DNA of 36,228 nt, from the NCBI GenBank assembly GCA_001189105.1, contig LFCL01000029.1, positions 1 to 36,228 on the forward strand, given 5' to 3'. Positions 24,676 to 34,557 of the stretch are shown here, one piece after another. Position 1 is the stretch's first letter. Each line of letters opens with the position of its first letter. Source of the stretch: Parcubacteria bacterium C7867-002. GTDB taxonomy: Bacteria; Patescibacteriota; Minisyncoccia; Phycocordibacterales; PALSA-1337. A program made the position numbers and the translations under genes. The notes beneath the pieces are model-generated. The model saw only the letters and a list, made by a program, of their open reading frames with translations. It had not been told where the DNA came from and did no database searches.

Positions 24676-25647
24676 TTATTGTTTCAATGTGATACCGTGC
24701 TGGGCGAGTAACTTCTTGATCTCTTGCATACCCTTTGCACCAAGACCATCGATATCCATAATATCTGATTCCTTCTTGCGTGCAAGGCCACCCATCGTGC
24801 GAATGTTTGCATTTGCGAGAGCCTTTGCAGTGCGAGATGAAACCCCGAGGGAATCTACGCGAGTCTTGAGAAGTTCAGTGTCAATCTCTTTTGAAAGACC
24901 TTCGTCTGAAGATTCTTCTTCGGCAAGCGGAGCTGAAGTCTTTACTTCTTCTTTTTCTTCGATGAAGCCGATAATAGACTTGAGCTGACTGATCATAAGA
25001 CCAATAGACTTTTCGAGAGCTTCACGTGGAGAGATAGTGCCATCTGTTTCGATAGTGAGGCGAAGGCGGTTGAAATCGGTACGATCGCCCACGCGCATAT
25101 TTTCGACTTCGTAGTTTGCTTTACGAATAGGAGTAAACGCAGCATCGAGAGTGATTGTGCCAATATCGACGCGATCCTTCTGAACGATTTCCTTTGCAAC
25201 GTATCCAAGACCCTTTTCGACAGTGATCTCGATCTCGAGGTCAGATGACTTTTCGGTAAGAGATGCGATCGGGAGTTCTGGGTTGAGAATCTCGACTTGG
25301 CCAGGAGTTTCGATGTCTTTTGCAGTCACATTCATAACACCCTTTGCTTTGAGGGTAAGAGTTTGAGGTTCTTCACTACTGAGACGAATGCGGAGCTTCT
25401 TGAGACTCAAGAGGATATTGATGACGTCTTCTTTGACACCTTCGATAACTGAAAATTCGTGTTCTACTCCTTTGATTTTGACACGAGTTACTGCAGCTCC
25501 AGGCAATGAGGCGAGGATAATACGGCGCAATGAGTTGCCAAGAGTGTGGCCATAGCCTGGATAAAGGCCGTCGATCTCATAAGTTCCATTGAAGGAGTCT
25601 TCGCGGATCACGCGGGGTTTTGATGGCAAAATGACGTCGTATGTCAT
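24676..25647 (-). CDS. rpoA: DNA-directed RNA polymerase subunit alpha
   Basis: YPGYGHTLGNSLRRIILASLPGAAVT; C-terminal domain with LGVSSRTAKALANANIRTMGGLA. Confidence 0.97.
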   Translation of the reverse strand: MTYDVILPSKPRVIREDSFNGTYEIDGLYPGYGHTLGNSLRRIILASLPGAAVTRVKIKGVEHEFSVIEGVKEDVINILLSLKKLRIRLSSEEPQTLTLKAKGVMNVTAKDIETPGQVEILNPELPIASLTEKSSDLEIEITVEKGLGYVAKEIVQKDRVDIGTITLDAAFTPIRKANYEVENMRVGDRTDFNRLRLTIETDGTISPREALEKSIGLMISQLKSIIGFIEEKEEVKTSAPLAEEESSDEGLSKEIDTELLKTRVDSLGVSSRTAKALANANIRTMGGLARKKESDIMDIDGLGAKGMQEIKKLLAQHGITLKQ

Positions 25648-25715
25648 GGTTTTTGTATTAAAATAATGTTGAGAATTAATTATACCCTAAAAATCATAAA
25701 TGTCTACTGAAATGT

Positions 25716-26321
25716 CTAGCGGGTGTAGAATTCCAGCACCGAACGGACATTGAACAGAAGACTGGTCATGTCTGTACTTGGTTCGCCATCGATGATGATT
25801 TCCTTCTTTTCTACGTTCACCTTGATCCAAGCTGGTGAAGCGTTTGCCGCAACCTGCTCTTCGAGCTTGGCAAATAATGTCTTTTTCTTACTTCCCTCGC
25901 GAATAGAGATGATATCCCCGATACGAACTTCGTATGAAGGAATGTTTACACCCTTCCCGTTGACCATAAGATGTCCATGGGCGACCATCTGACGGGCAGC
26001 AGAGTGACTTTGAGCAAATCCAGCGCGGAGAACCACGTTATCCAAACGACCCTCGAGCAAGTGAAGGAGGTTTTTTGCATTGTCACCCTTTGTTGCAAGA
26101 GCTTTCTTTACGTAATTTGTGAATTGGCCACCGGATACACCGTAACTATAGCGAGCCTTTTGCTTTTCGAGGAGCTGGCGTCCGAACTCACTCTTATTAC
26201 TGCGCATACCTCCCTTTTTGACCTTTTGCTGAGAACGAATAGCAAATTTTTGGGTCTGCGTCTTTCTAAAGACGGGAGCTCCGAGGTAACGCGCTTTCTT
26301 GTATCGTGGTCCAATGATCAT
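25716..26321 (-). CDS. rpsD: 30S ribosomal protein S4 (uS4)
   Basis: EKQKARYSYGVSGGQF...LEGRLDNVVLRAGFAQSHSAARQMVAHGHLMVNGK. Confidence 0.96.
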   Translation of the reverse strand: MIIGPRYKKARYLGAPVFRKTQTQKFAIRSQQKVKKGGMRSNKSEFGRQLLEKQKARYSYGVSGGQFTNYVKKALATKGDNAKNLLHLLEGRLDNVVLRAGFAQSHSAARQMVAHGHLMVNGKGVNIPSYEVRIGDIISIREGSKKKTLFAKLEEQVAANASPAWIKVNVEKKEIIIDGEPSTDMTSLLFNVRSVLEFYTR

Positions 26322-26333
26322 AAATATAAAATA

Positions 26334-26762
26334 TTATACGCGACGTGGCTTCTTTGGCTGAGGGCCGTTATACGGTACAGGAGTCTCGTCCTTGATGGAA
26401 TTGACGATGACGCCTTTGCTTATAAAACCGCGGATGGCGGATTCGCGACCGGATCCGACACCTTTGACGACAATATCAATCTCTTTGAGACCGATATTGG
26501 CAGCTTTGAGTGCCAGAGTTTCACCAACTTTCGCGGCTGCAAAGGGTGTGCCCTTCTTTGCACCTCGAAAACCAGTAGCACCACTTGATCCCCACATAAG
26601 AGCATTGCCGTCCATATCGGTCAACATAACCTTTGTGTTGTTGTAGGTTGATTGTACGTGCAAAATACCCGAGAGAACACGTTTCTTGGACGAGACAACA
26701 GCCTTAGCCTTTGCTTCGGCTGATTCTGCTCCTTCTGTAGTTACGATGCGCTTTTTTCCCAT
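26334..26762 (-). CDS. rpsK: 30S ribosomal protein S11 (uS11)
   Basis: GILHVQSTYNNTKVMLTDMDGNALMWGSSGATGFRGAKKGTPFAA. Confidence 0.96.
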   Translation of the reverse strand: MGKKRIVTTEGAESAEAKAKAVVSSKKRVLSGILHVQSTYNNTKVMLTDMDGNALMWGSSGATGFRGAKKGTPFAAAKVGETLALKAANIGLKEIDIVVKGVGSGRESAIRGFISKGVIVNSIKDETPVPYNGPQPKKPRRV

Positions 26763-26773
26763 GGTATTAAGTA

Positions 26774-27154
26774 TTATTTCTTTTCTTCTTTACGTCTGCC
26801 GGATCCCATAGTCTTTCGGACATTTCCGTGGATAGTACGGGAGTTGGTCTTTGTACGCTGGCCGCGAGCTGGTAAATGACGTGCATGGCGTGAACCACGA
26901 TATGTCTTGATGTCTTTGAGACGCTTGATGTTGGAAGCTACCTCACGCTTGAGGTCACCTTCGATCTTGAAGCTTTCGACCAATTTGCGAATAGCGTTTT
27001 CCTGATCGACAGTGAGACTCTTTGAGGTGATACTGCCGTCGATATTGGTTTGCTGGAGTATACTACGTGCTCGAGATTTGCCAATACCGTAAATAACGGT
27101 GAGAGCGAACTCAAGTCGCTTGTTTTCTGGAACTGTAATGCCGAGTATTCTCAT
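26774..27154 (-). CDS. rpsM: 30S ribosomal protein S13 (uS13)
   Basis: MRILGITVPENKRLEFALTVIYGIGKSRA...RGSRHARHLPARGQRTKTNSRT. Confidence 0.96.
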   Translation of the reverse strand: MRILGITVPENKRLEFALTVIYGIGKSRARSILQQTNIDGSITSKSLTVDQENAIRKLVESFKIEGDLKREVASNIKRLKDIKTYRGSRHARHLPARGQRTKTNSRTIHGNVRKTMGSGRRKEEKK

Positions 27155-27174
27155 GAGATTATCGTACTGATATA

Positions 27175-27291
27175 TTAACCTTGTCGTTGCTTATGACGTG
27201 GATTTGCTTTGCAGATAACATAAACATACCCGCTGCGGCGTACGACGTTACATTTTGAACATATGCGTTTGACTGAAGCTTTGACTCTCAT
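27175..27291 (-). CDS. rpmJ: 50S ribosomal protein L36 (bL36), absent from the ORF track
   Basis: Manual translation [42 protein letters not shown] zinc ligands. Confidence 0.96.
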   Translation of the reverse strand: MRVKASVKRICSKCNVVRRSGYVYVICKANPRHKQRQG

Positions 27292-27303
27292 AGTATGTGT
27301 ATT

Positions 27304-27525
27304 CTAAAAACGTCGTGTTATACGCGCGCGGCCGCCATACGGATCTTGCAGAAGCTCGACTTTGTCACCAATAAGGACACGTATTCGATGCATTCGCATC
27401 TTACCGGCAAGATATGCCAGGATGACCTCTTTGGTGTCATGGAGCTCCACCCGAAACAACGTATTGGGTAACGCTTCGACAACGGTTCCCATCACAGTAT
27501 TTTTAGGTTTAGGCGCTGTATCCAT
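27304..27525 (-). CDS. infA: translation initiation factor IF-1
   Basis: [61 protein letters not shown]. Confidence 0.95.
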   Translation of the reverse strand: MDTAPKPKNTVMGTVVEALPNTLFRVELHDTKEVILAYLAGKMRMHRIRVLIGDKVELLQDPYGGRARITRRF

Positions 27526-27586
27526 TGCGTAGTACGCGAGAATGTATCTTATCAGAATGATACTCTATAAGTCAATACTCACATCA

Positions 27587-28930
27587 CTATTGTTCCTTGA
27601 TAATGACTGAAATTCGTTCAATATCCTTAGGGACTTTCGACCACGGAGGAATCAATTCTCCTGACCCTGTCTCAATCACCGGACTATACGGCTTGAGGAT
27701 TTCCTGAGTCTCTGCCAGGGAAACACCACGGAGTTTCTCTTGAATTTCTGTGACAGGAATAGTTCCTACAAGGCCCAGATCCCCTTTTATACGCAGAATC
27801 AGGCTTGTTTTCTTTTGAGGAGAAAAATCTTTTGGATTGGCAATAGAAACATCCAATAACTCCAGGCCAGGGCTCGTATATGAGAAACGATCAAAGGAAG
27901 CAATTTCATCGGTACCGGCCAATTGTTCGATCAGTTTTTTCTTTTCAAAAAAGATGCCCGTGAGAGTTCCTTGAACGGTCACAACTGCCTGAGTTGGATC
28001 ATTGCCGCTGATTGCAGGAGCTGAAAAGGCAACAGTTTTGACGGTATCGTACATGATATAGCCATCAGGAATAGAAGTACTTGCCTGAGCAAGAAGCTTT
28101 TCGGTCAGTTGTGCAGACAAGGCAGCACTTGCCGCAGTAAGGTCTGCCGGTTTGATGATTTTCTTTGATCCGACAAAACCACCTTTGATATCCGTCGCCA
28201 ATCGAGCGTATACCGTGTCATATCGTGCAGTTCCTTTGAAACCAGCAAAGGTAAACTCAATCGGAGTTGTAGTCTTGGTGAGGTTATAGTCTGCACCGGC
28301 CACATCTGCTACTACGGTCGTGGTAAGGCTTCCAGGAGTAGCACTCGAACGTGCTGCAGGAACAGTGACTGAACTCTTGAGGCGGTATATCTTGCCATCT
28401 GGAGCCGTTAGGCGACTTCCGGCCACAAGGTTTTGGATTGAAGAATTAGCATTATAAATAGTCACTGTTCCCTGGGCCTTGGTTGACTCTGAGGGGCCGT
28501 CGGTTGAGGCTACGGTAGTGCTTGCACTGTCGGTAAGGATGACTAATTCGTATGAAAGAGAGGCTCCTGGAGTTCCTTTGGCGATATAGGTGCCGTTTAC
28601 GGGAATAGAATATGATTTTGGTACGATGGTGAAGGTTGCACGGGAGAAATATTCCGAAGCGACCCAACCTGCAATGATTACACAACCAATGACGATAAAA
28701 GCTATGAGAAGCCATTCGCCTCCCCTGCCCTTTTTCTTGTGTGTATGAGGAGGTGGAGTGACGGGGATGCGGCGGATAGGGATCTCCTTGGAACTTTCCT
28801 TGGGAGTTTCGGTGTCGTCGTGGTGTTTGCGACGTGTCTTTTCCGGTTCAGGTTGGACTTCACTTTTCAGTGGTATGTTGCGGATCGAACGTCGATCACC
28901 AGGAACTATGTCTTGCACGCGTCGTGGCAT
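27587..28930 (-). CDS. membrane-anchored protein, baseplate-J-like/CPR surface protein
   Basis: Pro-rich cytoplasmic N-terminus, TM WLLIAFIVIGCVIIAGWVASEYF, KAQGTVTIYNANSSIQNLVAGSRLTAPDGKIYRL; start placed at 28930. Confidence 0.6.
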   Translation of the reverse strand: MPRRVQDIVPGDRRSIRNIPLKSEVQPEPEKTRRKHHDDTETPKESSKEIPIRRIPVTPPPHTHKKKGRGGEWLLIAFIVIGCVIIAGWVASEYFSRATFTIVPKSYSIPVNGTYIAKGTPGASLSYELVILTDSASTTVASTDGPSESTKAQGTVTIYNANSSIQNLVAGSRLTAPDGKIYRLKSSVTVPAARSSATPGSLTTTVVADVAGADYNLTKTTTPIEFTFAGFKGTARYDTVYARLATDIKGGFVGSKKIIKPADLTAASAALSAQLTEKLLAQASTSIPDGYIMYDTVKTVAFSAPAISGNDPTQAVVTVQGTLTGIFFEKKKLIEQLAGTDEIASFDRFSYTSPGLELLDVSIANPKDFSPQKKTSLILRIKGDLGLVGTIPVTEIQEKLRGVSLAETQEILKPYSPVIETGSGELIPPWSKVPKDIERISVIIKEQ

Positions 28931-28946
28931 ATATAGAGAAAGTATA

Positions 28947-29973
28947 TCACCCGTGCTTACTACTGTGAATGCCTGCAGCACAGAGTCCGAGAATACGAAG
29001 ATGTTCAGTATGTCGTGCGAAATGAACGTGACGCTGTATCTCTTCAAATGTGAGTAATTCTGGGCGTGAACGAGGTTTTGCCTTTTTGAAAACGTTCATA
29101 AAATATTCATCATGAGATCGTGCGGAAATGATTGTTTCGTGTGGTAAGACTGTGGACAAACCGGCTTGAGAGAGGAGTTTTTCGAGTTCATTCATCCAAG
29201 TGTGAGATATAGTATCGATGCTTTTTTGTGTAGCATGGGCATGCGAAGGATCGAGATGTCCGTCCATATATAACGTCAGCAGGGATTGTGCCGTCTGAGG
29301 ATCGGTTTTGGTAAGTTCACTGAGATTTCGAATCAGACCATGTACACCGAGAGGAAATGAACCGAAGAAAATACAGCTATGCTTGTTGATAACAACAACA
29401 TCAGTTAGTTCTCCATGAACATGGATGAGTACATAGGAAGCATGATGAGGCAATACCTTCTGAATACCGATTGTTTGTAACAGTAAGGAAGAATGGAATT
29501 CAACTCGGTGTGCAGGTACTACGCGACTGACTGCCTCACGTAACTTTTCGATCACACGGCTGCCCGCCACACTGACCACAAAGGAAATTTCTACATGTTT
29601 AGCCTTGCGACCTTCCCATTGGGGTACAGAATAACCACTAATACGAATGTCGAAGACCTTTTCTTCAATTACTGAGAGCTGATCGGCTTCATTGCCGGTA
29701 ATTCGCTCTCGTTCTTCGGTAATAGCAGGCCGAAGAATTGCGTAATGAAAGTTCACGCAGGATAACATCGATCGTTTCGTTGACCGCACGCAGAGTTACG
29801 TGGACAAGATGACTACTCGTGACGTTTGCTTTGTAAGCAATCGGAGTGGTGTGAATATATATACATTCCGGAGCCGCAGAAGGTTTGTAATAGACGAGTG
29901 CTCCGCGTACTACAGAACTTTGAATATCGAGAAGGAGTGCAAGGTGAGGTTTTTTCTGCGATGAGAAGAACAT
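28947..29973 (-). pseudogene. PilM/FtsA-like actin-fold protein split by a frameshift near 29745
   Basis: Two overlapping ORFs (29689-29973 and 28947-29789) whose joined product reads continuously: LALLLDIQSSVVRGALVYY...ETIDVILREL / FHYAILRPAITEERERITGNEADQLSVIEEKV. Confidence 0.6.
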
Positions 29974-30027
29974 GGCTATAGTATAGCAAAGTGTGGAGAT
30001 ATGTTCACAGGTTGACGAGTACGTAAC

Positions 30028-31836
30028 CTACCCCAATACCGCCTTTATTCTCCGTACCCCCTGCGAAATGGCTTCTTCTTTTTGGATTTTGAAACGCCAC
30101 TTCCCTTCTGGACCTGCAAGTTCGGAGGTATTGGAGACATGAGGGCCGCCGCAGAATTCTTTTGAATAGGCAGCATCGAGGGTGTCACCGATGAAATAGA
30201 TAGAAATCTCTTCACCGTATTTTTCACCAAAGAAATGACGCGCACCGGTTTGTTCGGCTTGAGCACGCGGCATAGTGACTTGTTTCATCGGTATGTGCTG
30301 AGTAATCTTTTCGTTGATGATGTCCTCGACTTTCTTTTTCTGTTCATCAGTCATCTTGGTGCCATACGAGAAATCAAAACGCAGACGTTCTGGTGTGATA
30401 TTTGAGCCTTTTTGACCAACCCCTTCTCCTAATACGTCATGAAGAGCCTGATGCAAGAGGTGTGTAGCTGTATGATACCGAAGTACCATTGGATCATTCA
30501 CATCGGAAAGTCCACCTTTAAACTTCTGTTCAGCGCCGGCACGGGAGAGAGATTGGTGCTGAGCGAGAGCCTTTTCAAATGCTACTTCGTCGATCGTCAG
30601 ACCTTTTTCTTTTGCCATTTCTTTTATAATTTCAAATGGAAGACCGTGTGTCGTGTACAGATTAAATACAACCTCGGGTGTCAGATTTTCTGCACTCTTT
30701 TCAAATTCTTTTATACCCTGTACCAAGACCTGACCAAACTTCCCTGCCTCTTCATTGAGGACACCTTTGATGTACTCCTTTTTAGAAAGCAATTCAGGAT
30801 ACGACTTCTCATATATGCCAACCAACGTATCGATGAACATAGAAATTCGTTTCTCATCCAATTTTTTGTCAGTGGTATTGATGATGGCACGACGAATCAG
30901 GCGACGCAGAATATATCCACGGTCAGTATTGGAAGGGATAACTCCATCAGCAATCAGAAAAGTACTGGCACGCAAATGGTCGGCGATAATTCGCTTACTC
31001 GAAAGAGAATTTGGAGCTTTTACCATGAGATCCATCACTGGCTTGAGCAAGTCAGTATCATAAATATTGTCTTTCTTTTGTAATACCGCAGCCAAACGTT
31101 CGAGACCAGCACCCGTATCAACATTCTTTTGGGTCAATTTACCAACGATAGTTCCCTCTTTCTTTTCAAATTCCATAAAGACGTCATTCCAGATCTCCAC
31201 GATTTTTTGTTCACTATCAGCTTGTTCGAATTGTTCCGGCGTCAGATCTCCCAAACCACTTTCGGTAATATCATAAAACATTTCAGAACACGGACCGGTT
31301 GGACCAGTCCAGGTATCTTTGCCTTTGACGGCTGGCCACCAGTTGGCTTCGGCACCTTTGAAATAAATCCGATGTTCAGGCACACCAAGACTTTTCCATG
31401 CCTCTGCTGCCTCGAGATCGCGCGGTGAATTGGCATCACCTTCGAATACTGTCACATAGAGACGGTGTGGATCGAGACCAAGACCCTCTTCTTTTGATGT
31501 CAGGAATTCATAACTCCAGGTAATTGCTTCTTTTTTAAAATAATCACCCAAAGACCAGTTGCCCAACATTTCAAAAAATGTTGCATGCGTCTTGTCGCCA
31601 ATATCATCGATATCGATTGTGCGGACACATTTCTGGACATTGGCTAAACGATTACCCTCTGGGTGTGGTTTACCGAGGAGATACGGCACCAATGGTTGCA
31701 TACCCGCTGTATTGAAGAGGGTTGTATTGGTTACTCCTTGTTCATCAGTGGTGACCAGAGACGCTGATGACAGAATAGTATGGTTGCGTTTCTTGAAGAA
31801 TTCGAGAAATCGTGCGCGAATGTCAGAGGATTGCAT
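30028..31836 (-). CDS. alaS: alanine--tRNA ligase, short form without C-Ala domain
   Basis: RARFLEFFKKRNHTILSSASLV, TATHLLHQAL, CGGPHVSNTSEL; ORF ends after the editing domain (602 aa). Confidence 0.95.
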   Translation of the reverse strand: MQSSDIRARFLEFFKKRNHTILSSASLVTTDEQGVTNTTLFNTAGMQPLVPYLLGKPHPEGNRLANVQKCVRTIDIDDIGDKTHATFFEMLGNWSLGDYFKKEAITWSYEFLTSKEEGLGLDPHRLYVTVFEGDANSPRDLEAAEAWKSLGVPEHRIYFKGAEANWWPAVKGKDTWTGPTGPCSEMFYDITESGLGDLTPEQFEQADSEQKIVEIWNDVFMEFEKKEGTIVGKLTQKNVDTGAGLERLAAVLQKKDNIYDTDLLKPVMDLMVKAPNSLSSKRIIADHLRASTFLIADGVIPSNTDRGYILRRLIRRAIINTTDKKLDEKRISMFIDTLVGIYEKSYPELLSKKEYIKGVLNEEAGKFGQVLVQGIKEFEKSAENLTPEVVFNLYTTHGLPFEIIKEMAKEKGLTIDEVAFEKALAQHQSLSRAGAEQKFKGGLSDVNDPMVLRYHTATHLLHQALHDVLGEGVGQKGSNITPERLRFDFSYGTKMTDEQKKKVEDIINEKITQHIPMKQVTMPRAQAEQTGARHFFGEKYGEEISIYFIGDTLDAAYSKEFCGGPHVSNTSELAGPEGKWRFKIQKEEAISQGVRRIKAVLG

Positions 31837-31884
31837 AGAGGGAACTGTAGCAAAAAAACGGCAAGAAAAAAAGCTGAGGAATGA

Positions 31885-33678
31885 TTACTTTTTCTTGGTG
31901 AGTTTTTCGAGTTTTATAATGTCGTCTTCAATCTCTTTCAATCCTTCTTCCCAGAAACCTGCTTCGGACACGTCGATACCGATCTCTTTGAGGATATTTT
32001 CGGGTGAATCTTTACCACCGGCAGCAAGGAATTTCTCGATCGAAGACCAGGACGAAGGATCTTGCTTGTAACGACGCAAGAACGCCTTGGTAACGAGCAT
32101 ACCGTACGCATATGAATAGACGTAGAAGAAATTACGGATATGACTCCATTGGACGAACATATATCCATCATCGGGATGTAAAGTAAATACAGGACCAAGA
32201 TACGTCTTCATATTTTTATTATGAATTTCACAGATCTCTTCTTTTGAAAGAAAACCTTTGGTTCGAATTCCTGCATGAAGATCCTGTTCAAAGGTAAAGC
32301 AAGCTATTTGGCGGAATATGGTAGAGATATCATCATTTATCTTATCGTGAAGAAGAATAATCTTTTCTGAATCAGACAAAGAATCATATACTGCTTCAAG
32401 GGCAAGTGTTTCGAATAGTGTACTCGCGGTCTCTGCTAATGACATCGAATAGTGTGAATAGATCGGACCTTGAGCTCGTGAGAAATGGCTATGGAAAGCA
32501 TGACCCATTTCATGAGCGTAGGTGGTCAGTGAGCGAAAATCATTTGTATGATTGAGAAGTACAAAAGTTGGATTGAGATAGGTAGACCAACAATACGCAC
32601 CTGATTTTTTGCCCACTCGCGGAGAAACATCGATCTGACCTTTCTCGAGGAACGAATCGAGAATATCGGAATATTTTGGATCGATTTTATTGTAGATTTT
32701 TTTGAGCAGTTCAGTCGATTTCTCAAAAGAAAACTGTGCCTTGATAGTGCCAATATGTGCACCACGATCTGAATACAGCAACTTCTTTTGTTTGAGGAGT
32801 TTAGCTTTGAGTTTGAAGAAACGATGAGCAATTGATGATTTTGCAGTAACTACTTTTACCAACTGTTCGATAACGGCCGGATCATTGTTATAACTTTTGA
32901 CAGTCTGAGCGTACGGAGTTGTATAACCACGAAGTTCGTCATTGATCTTTTTGTCAGTCAGTACCGCATTCATTTCCTTTTCCGAAAAGACCGCCAGTGA
33001 TTTGAGGACTTCGGCAACCAAAGCAGCCAATTTCTGACGTTCCTTCTGGGTAGTGAGTGGGTGGATAGTCTGCGCAGCTTGCGACAGGGGCATCACCTTC
33101 CCTTTCCAGGTTACCGTCTTCATATTCATAATACTTTCATTAGCTGAAACCCACATATTATGTGCAGGAAGACTCTTGAGATTCATGATGCGCTCCTCTG
33201 CGACAGACAGATCGTGTACCGCATTTTCAAAAATACGATGGAGGAAGACTTTGTAGTGTGCAAGCAACGGATCTTCCAAAAAAACTTTTTGTTTTTCTGG
33301 CACAATCTTACCTAGGGAGTTTTCAAAAAAGACCAGTTTATTTTGCGCCTTGGCCATGCGGTTCTCAATCAAGGAAATACGTGCGGGTACGACAGGGTTT
33401 GAAGCGTTTGTATCACGGAGGTAATAGAAATACATCAAGGCTTTGAGTCCACTTTGGCCAATCAGTTTTTCGTATTCAGTCAAAGCCTTGTGAAGTACCA
33501 GACCATCCTCGAGGTATGTTTTTACTGGAATATCATAGGTTTTTGCAAAAATTTCCGTATTTTTTTCAAACGTACGAATATCGGTTTCTATGCGCGGATC
33601 GTTTTCCGAAGAATACAAGAGTTTTAGATTCCAAACAGGTGTCCCTGTCTTTTTTGAGGTAGCTTTTTTCTTTTTCAT
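31885..33678 (-). CDS. pepF: M3 family oligoendopeptidase F
   Basis: TTYAHEMGHAFHSHFSRAQGPIYSHYSMSLAETASTLFE (HExxH). Confidence 0.93.
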   Translation of the reverse strand: MKKKKATSKKTGTPVWNLKLLYSSENDPRIETDIRTFEKNTEIFAKTYDIPVKTYLEDGLVLHKALTEYEKLIGQSGLKALMYFYYLRDTNASNPVVPARISLIENRMAKAQNKLVFFENSLGKIVPEKQKVFLEDPLLAHYKVFLHRIFENAVHDLSVAEERIMNLKSLPAHNMWVSANESIMNMKTVTWKGKVMPLSQAAQTIHPLTTQKERQKLAALVAEVLKSLAVFSEKEMNAVLTDKKINDELRGYTTPYAQTVKSYNNDPAVIEQLVKVVTAKSSIAHRFFKLKAKLLKQKKLLYSDRGAHIGTIKAQFSFEKSTELLKKIYNKIDPKYSDILDSFLEKGQIDVSPRVGKKSGAYCWSTYLNPTFVLLNHTNDFRSLTTYAHEMGHAFHSHFSRAQGPIYSHYSMSLAETASTLFETLALEAVYDSLSDSEKIILLHDKINDDISTIFRQIACFTFEQDLHAGIRTKGFLSKEEICEIHNKNMKTYLGPVFTLHPDDGYMFVQWSHIRNFFYVYSYAYGMLVTKAFLRRYKQDPSSWSSIEKFLAAGGKDSPENILKEIGIDVSEAGFWEEGLKEIEDDIIKLEKLTKKK

Positions 33679-33683
33679 GAGGA

Positions 33684-34529
33684 TTATTTGGCGTGTTCAA
33701 CAATACTTCGTGCTTCAATAATAATTTTCTCCGCTTCAACTCCGGTAATACCGATGGCGTTCAAGTGTTCGGGGTTATTGATAAGATCGATACACACAAG
33801 AATATTGCGAGCCGTCAGATCTTTTTTGGCTTGAGCCGAGAGACTAGAGATAGTTGTAATCGGGTGCAGACCATTTTGCTCGATGATCTGGTGGAGGTTG
33901 TTATGGGAAGGATAATTCCAGCCCACCAGCTTGAGTTTCTGACATTCTCCGTAATGAATAGCCTGTTCACTAAACTTGGTATTGGTAATGAGCCATCGTT
34001 GAGTGAGTTTACGCTTTACGCCGCCATAGTCAAATAAGTTGCCCGCCAAATCATCGAAACGTGCCTTGATATACAAAACTACCTTAAGATCGGATTTGAG
34101 ACCAAAGGCATTATGGAACTTGGCTTCCACCATGGCCAATTCTTTGTTATTCCATGCCACCACGTCCATTTCGTGCGGAACGCAGACGCCCATAACCATC
34201 TGATCAGTCAATGTTTCGTATCCCCACATTTTGAATATGCGGGCCACAAATTTTTCAAAAGGAAAACCGTCCGGACCCAGTTCAAAGAGTGCACGGCGGA
34301 TGGAATATTTGATAGCTACAGGAGTAGAGTCTTTCTTGAGAAGTTCAAATGCATGGCGATAGATCTCTTTGGTCGTCATACCATTTTGCATCTCGCTAGA
34401 AACATGACGAACGATTTCATCGATTGTTTCAGGTTCTGCACCTACGCGCTTGAGTGAACTGATCAATTTTTCTTCCCTGAATAACTCGGTGGTTCCGTCT
34501 GATTTGGTAATGGTAATAGGATTGTTCAT
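33684..34529 (-). CDS. ATP-cone domain fused to PD-(D/E)xK restriction-endonuclease-like domain
   Basis: N-terminal ITKSDGTTELFREEKLISSLKRVGA ATP-cone; HEMDVVAWNNKELAMVEAKFHN nuclease motif. Confidence 0.8.
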   Translation of the reverse strand: MNNPITITKSDGTTELFREEKLISSLKRVGAEPETIDEIVRHVSSEMQNGMTTKEIYRHAFELLKKDSTPVAIKYSIRRALFELGPDGFPFEKFVARIFKMWGYETLTDQMVMGVCVPHEMDVVAWNNKELAMVEAKFHNAFGLKSDLKVVLYIKARFDDLAGNLFDYGGVKRKLTQRWLITNTKFSEQAIHYGECQKLKLVGWNYPSHNNLHQIIEQNGLHPITTISSLSAQAKKDLTARNILVCIDLINNPEHLNAIGITGVEAEKIIIEARSIVEHAK

Positions 34530-34557
34530 AGAATGGATCCTCGCAGTATACCAAATG

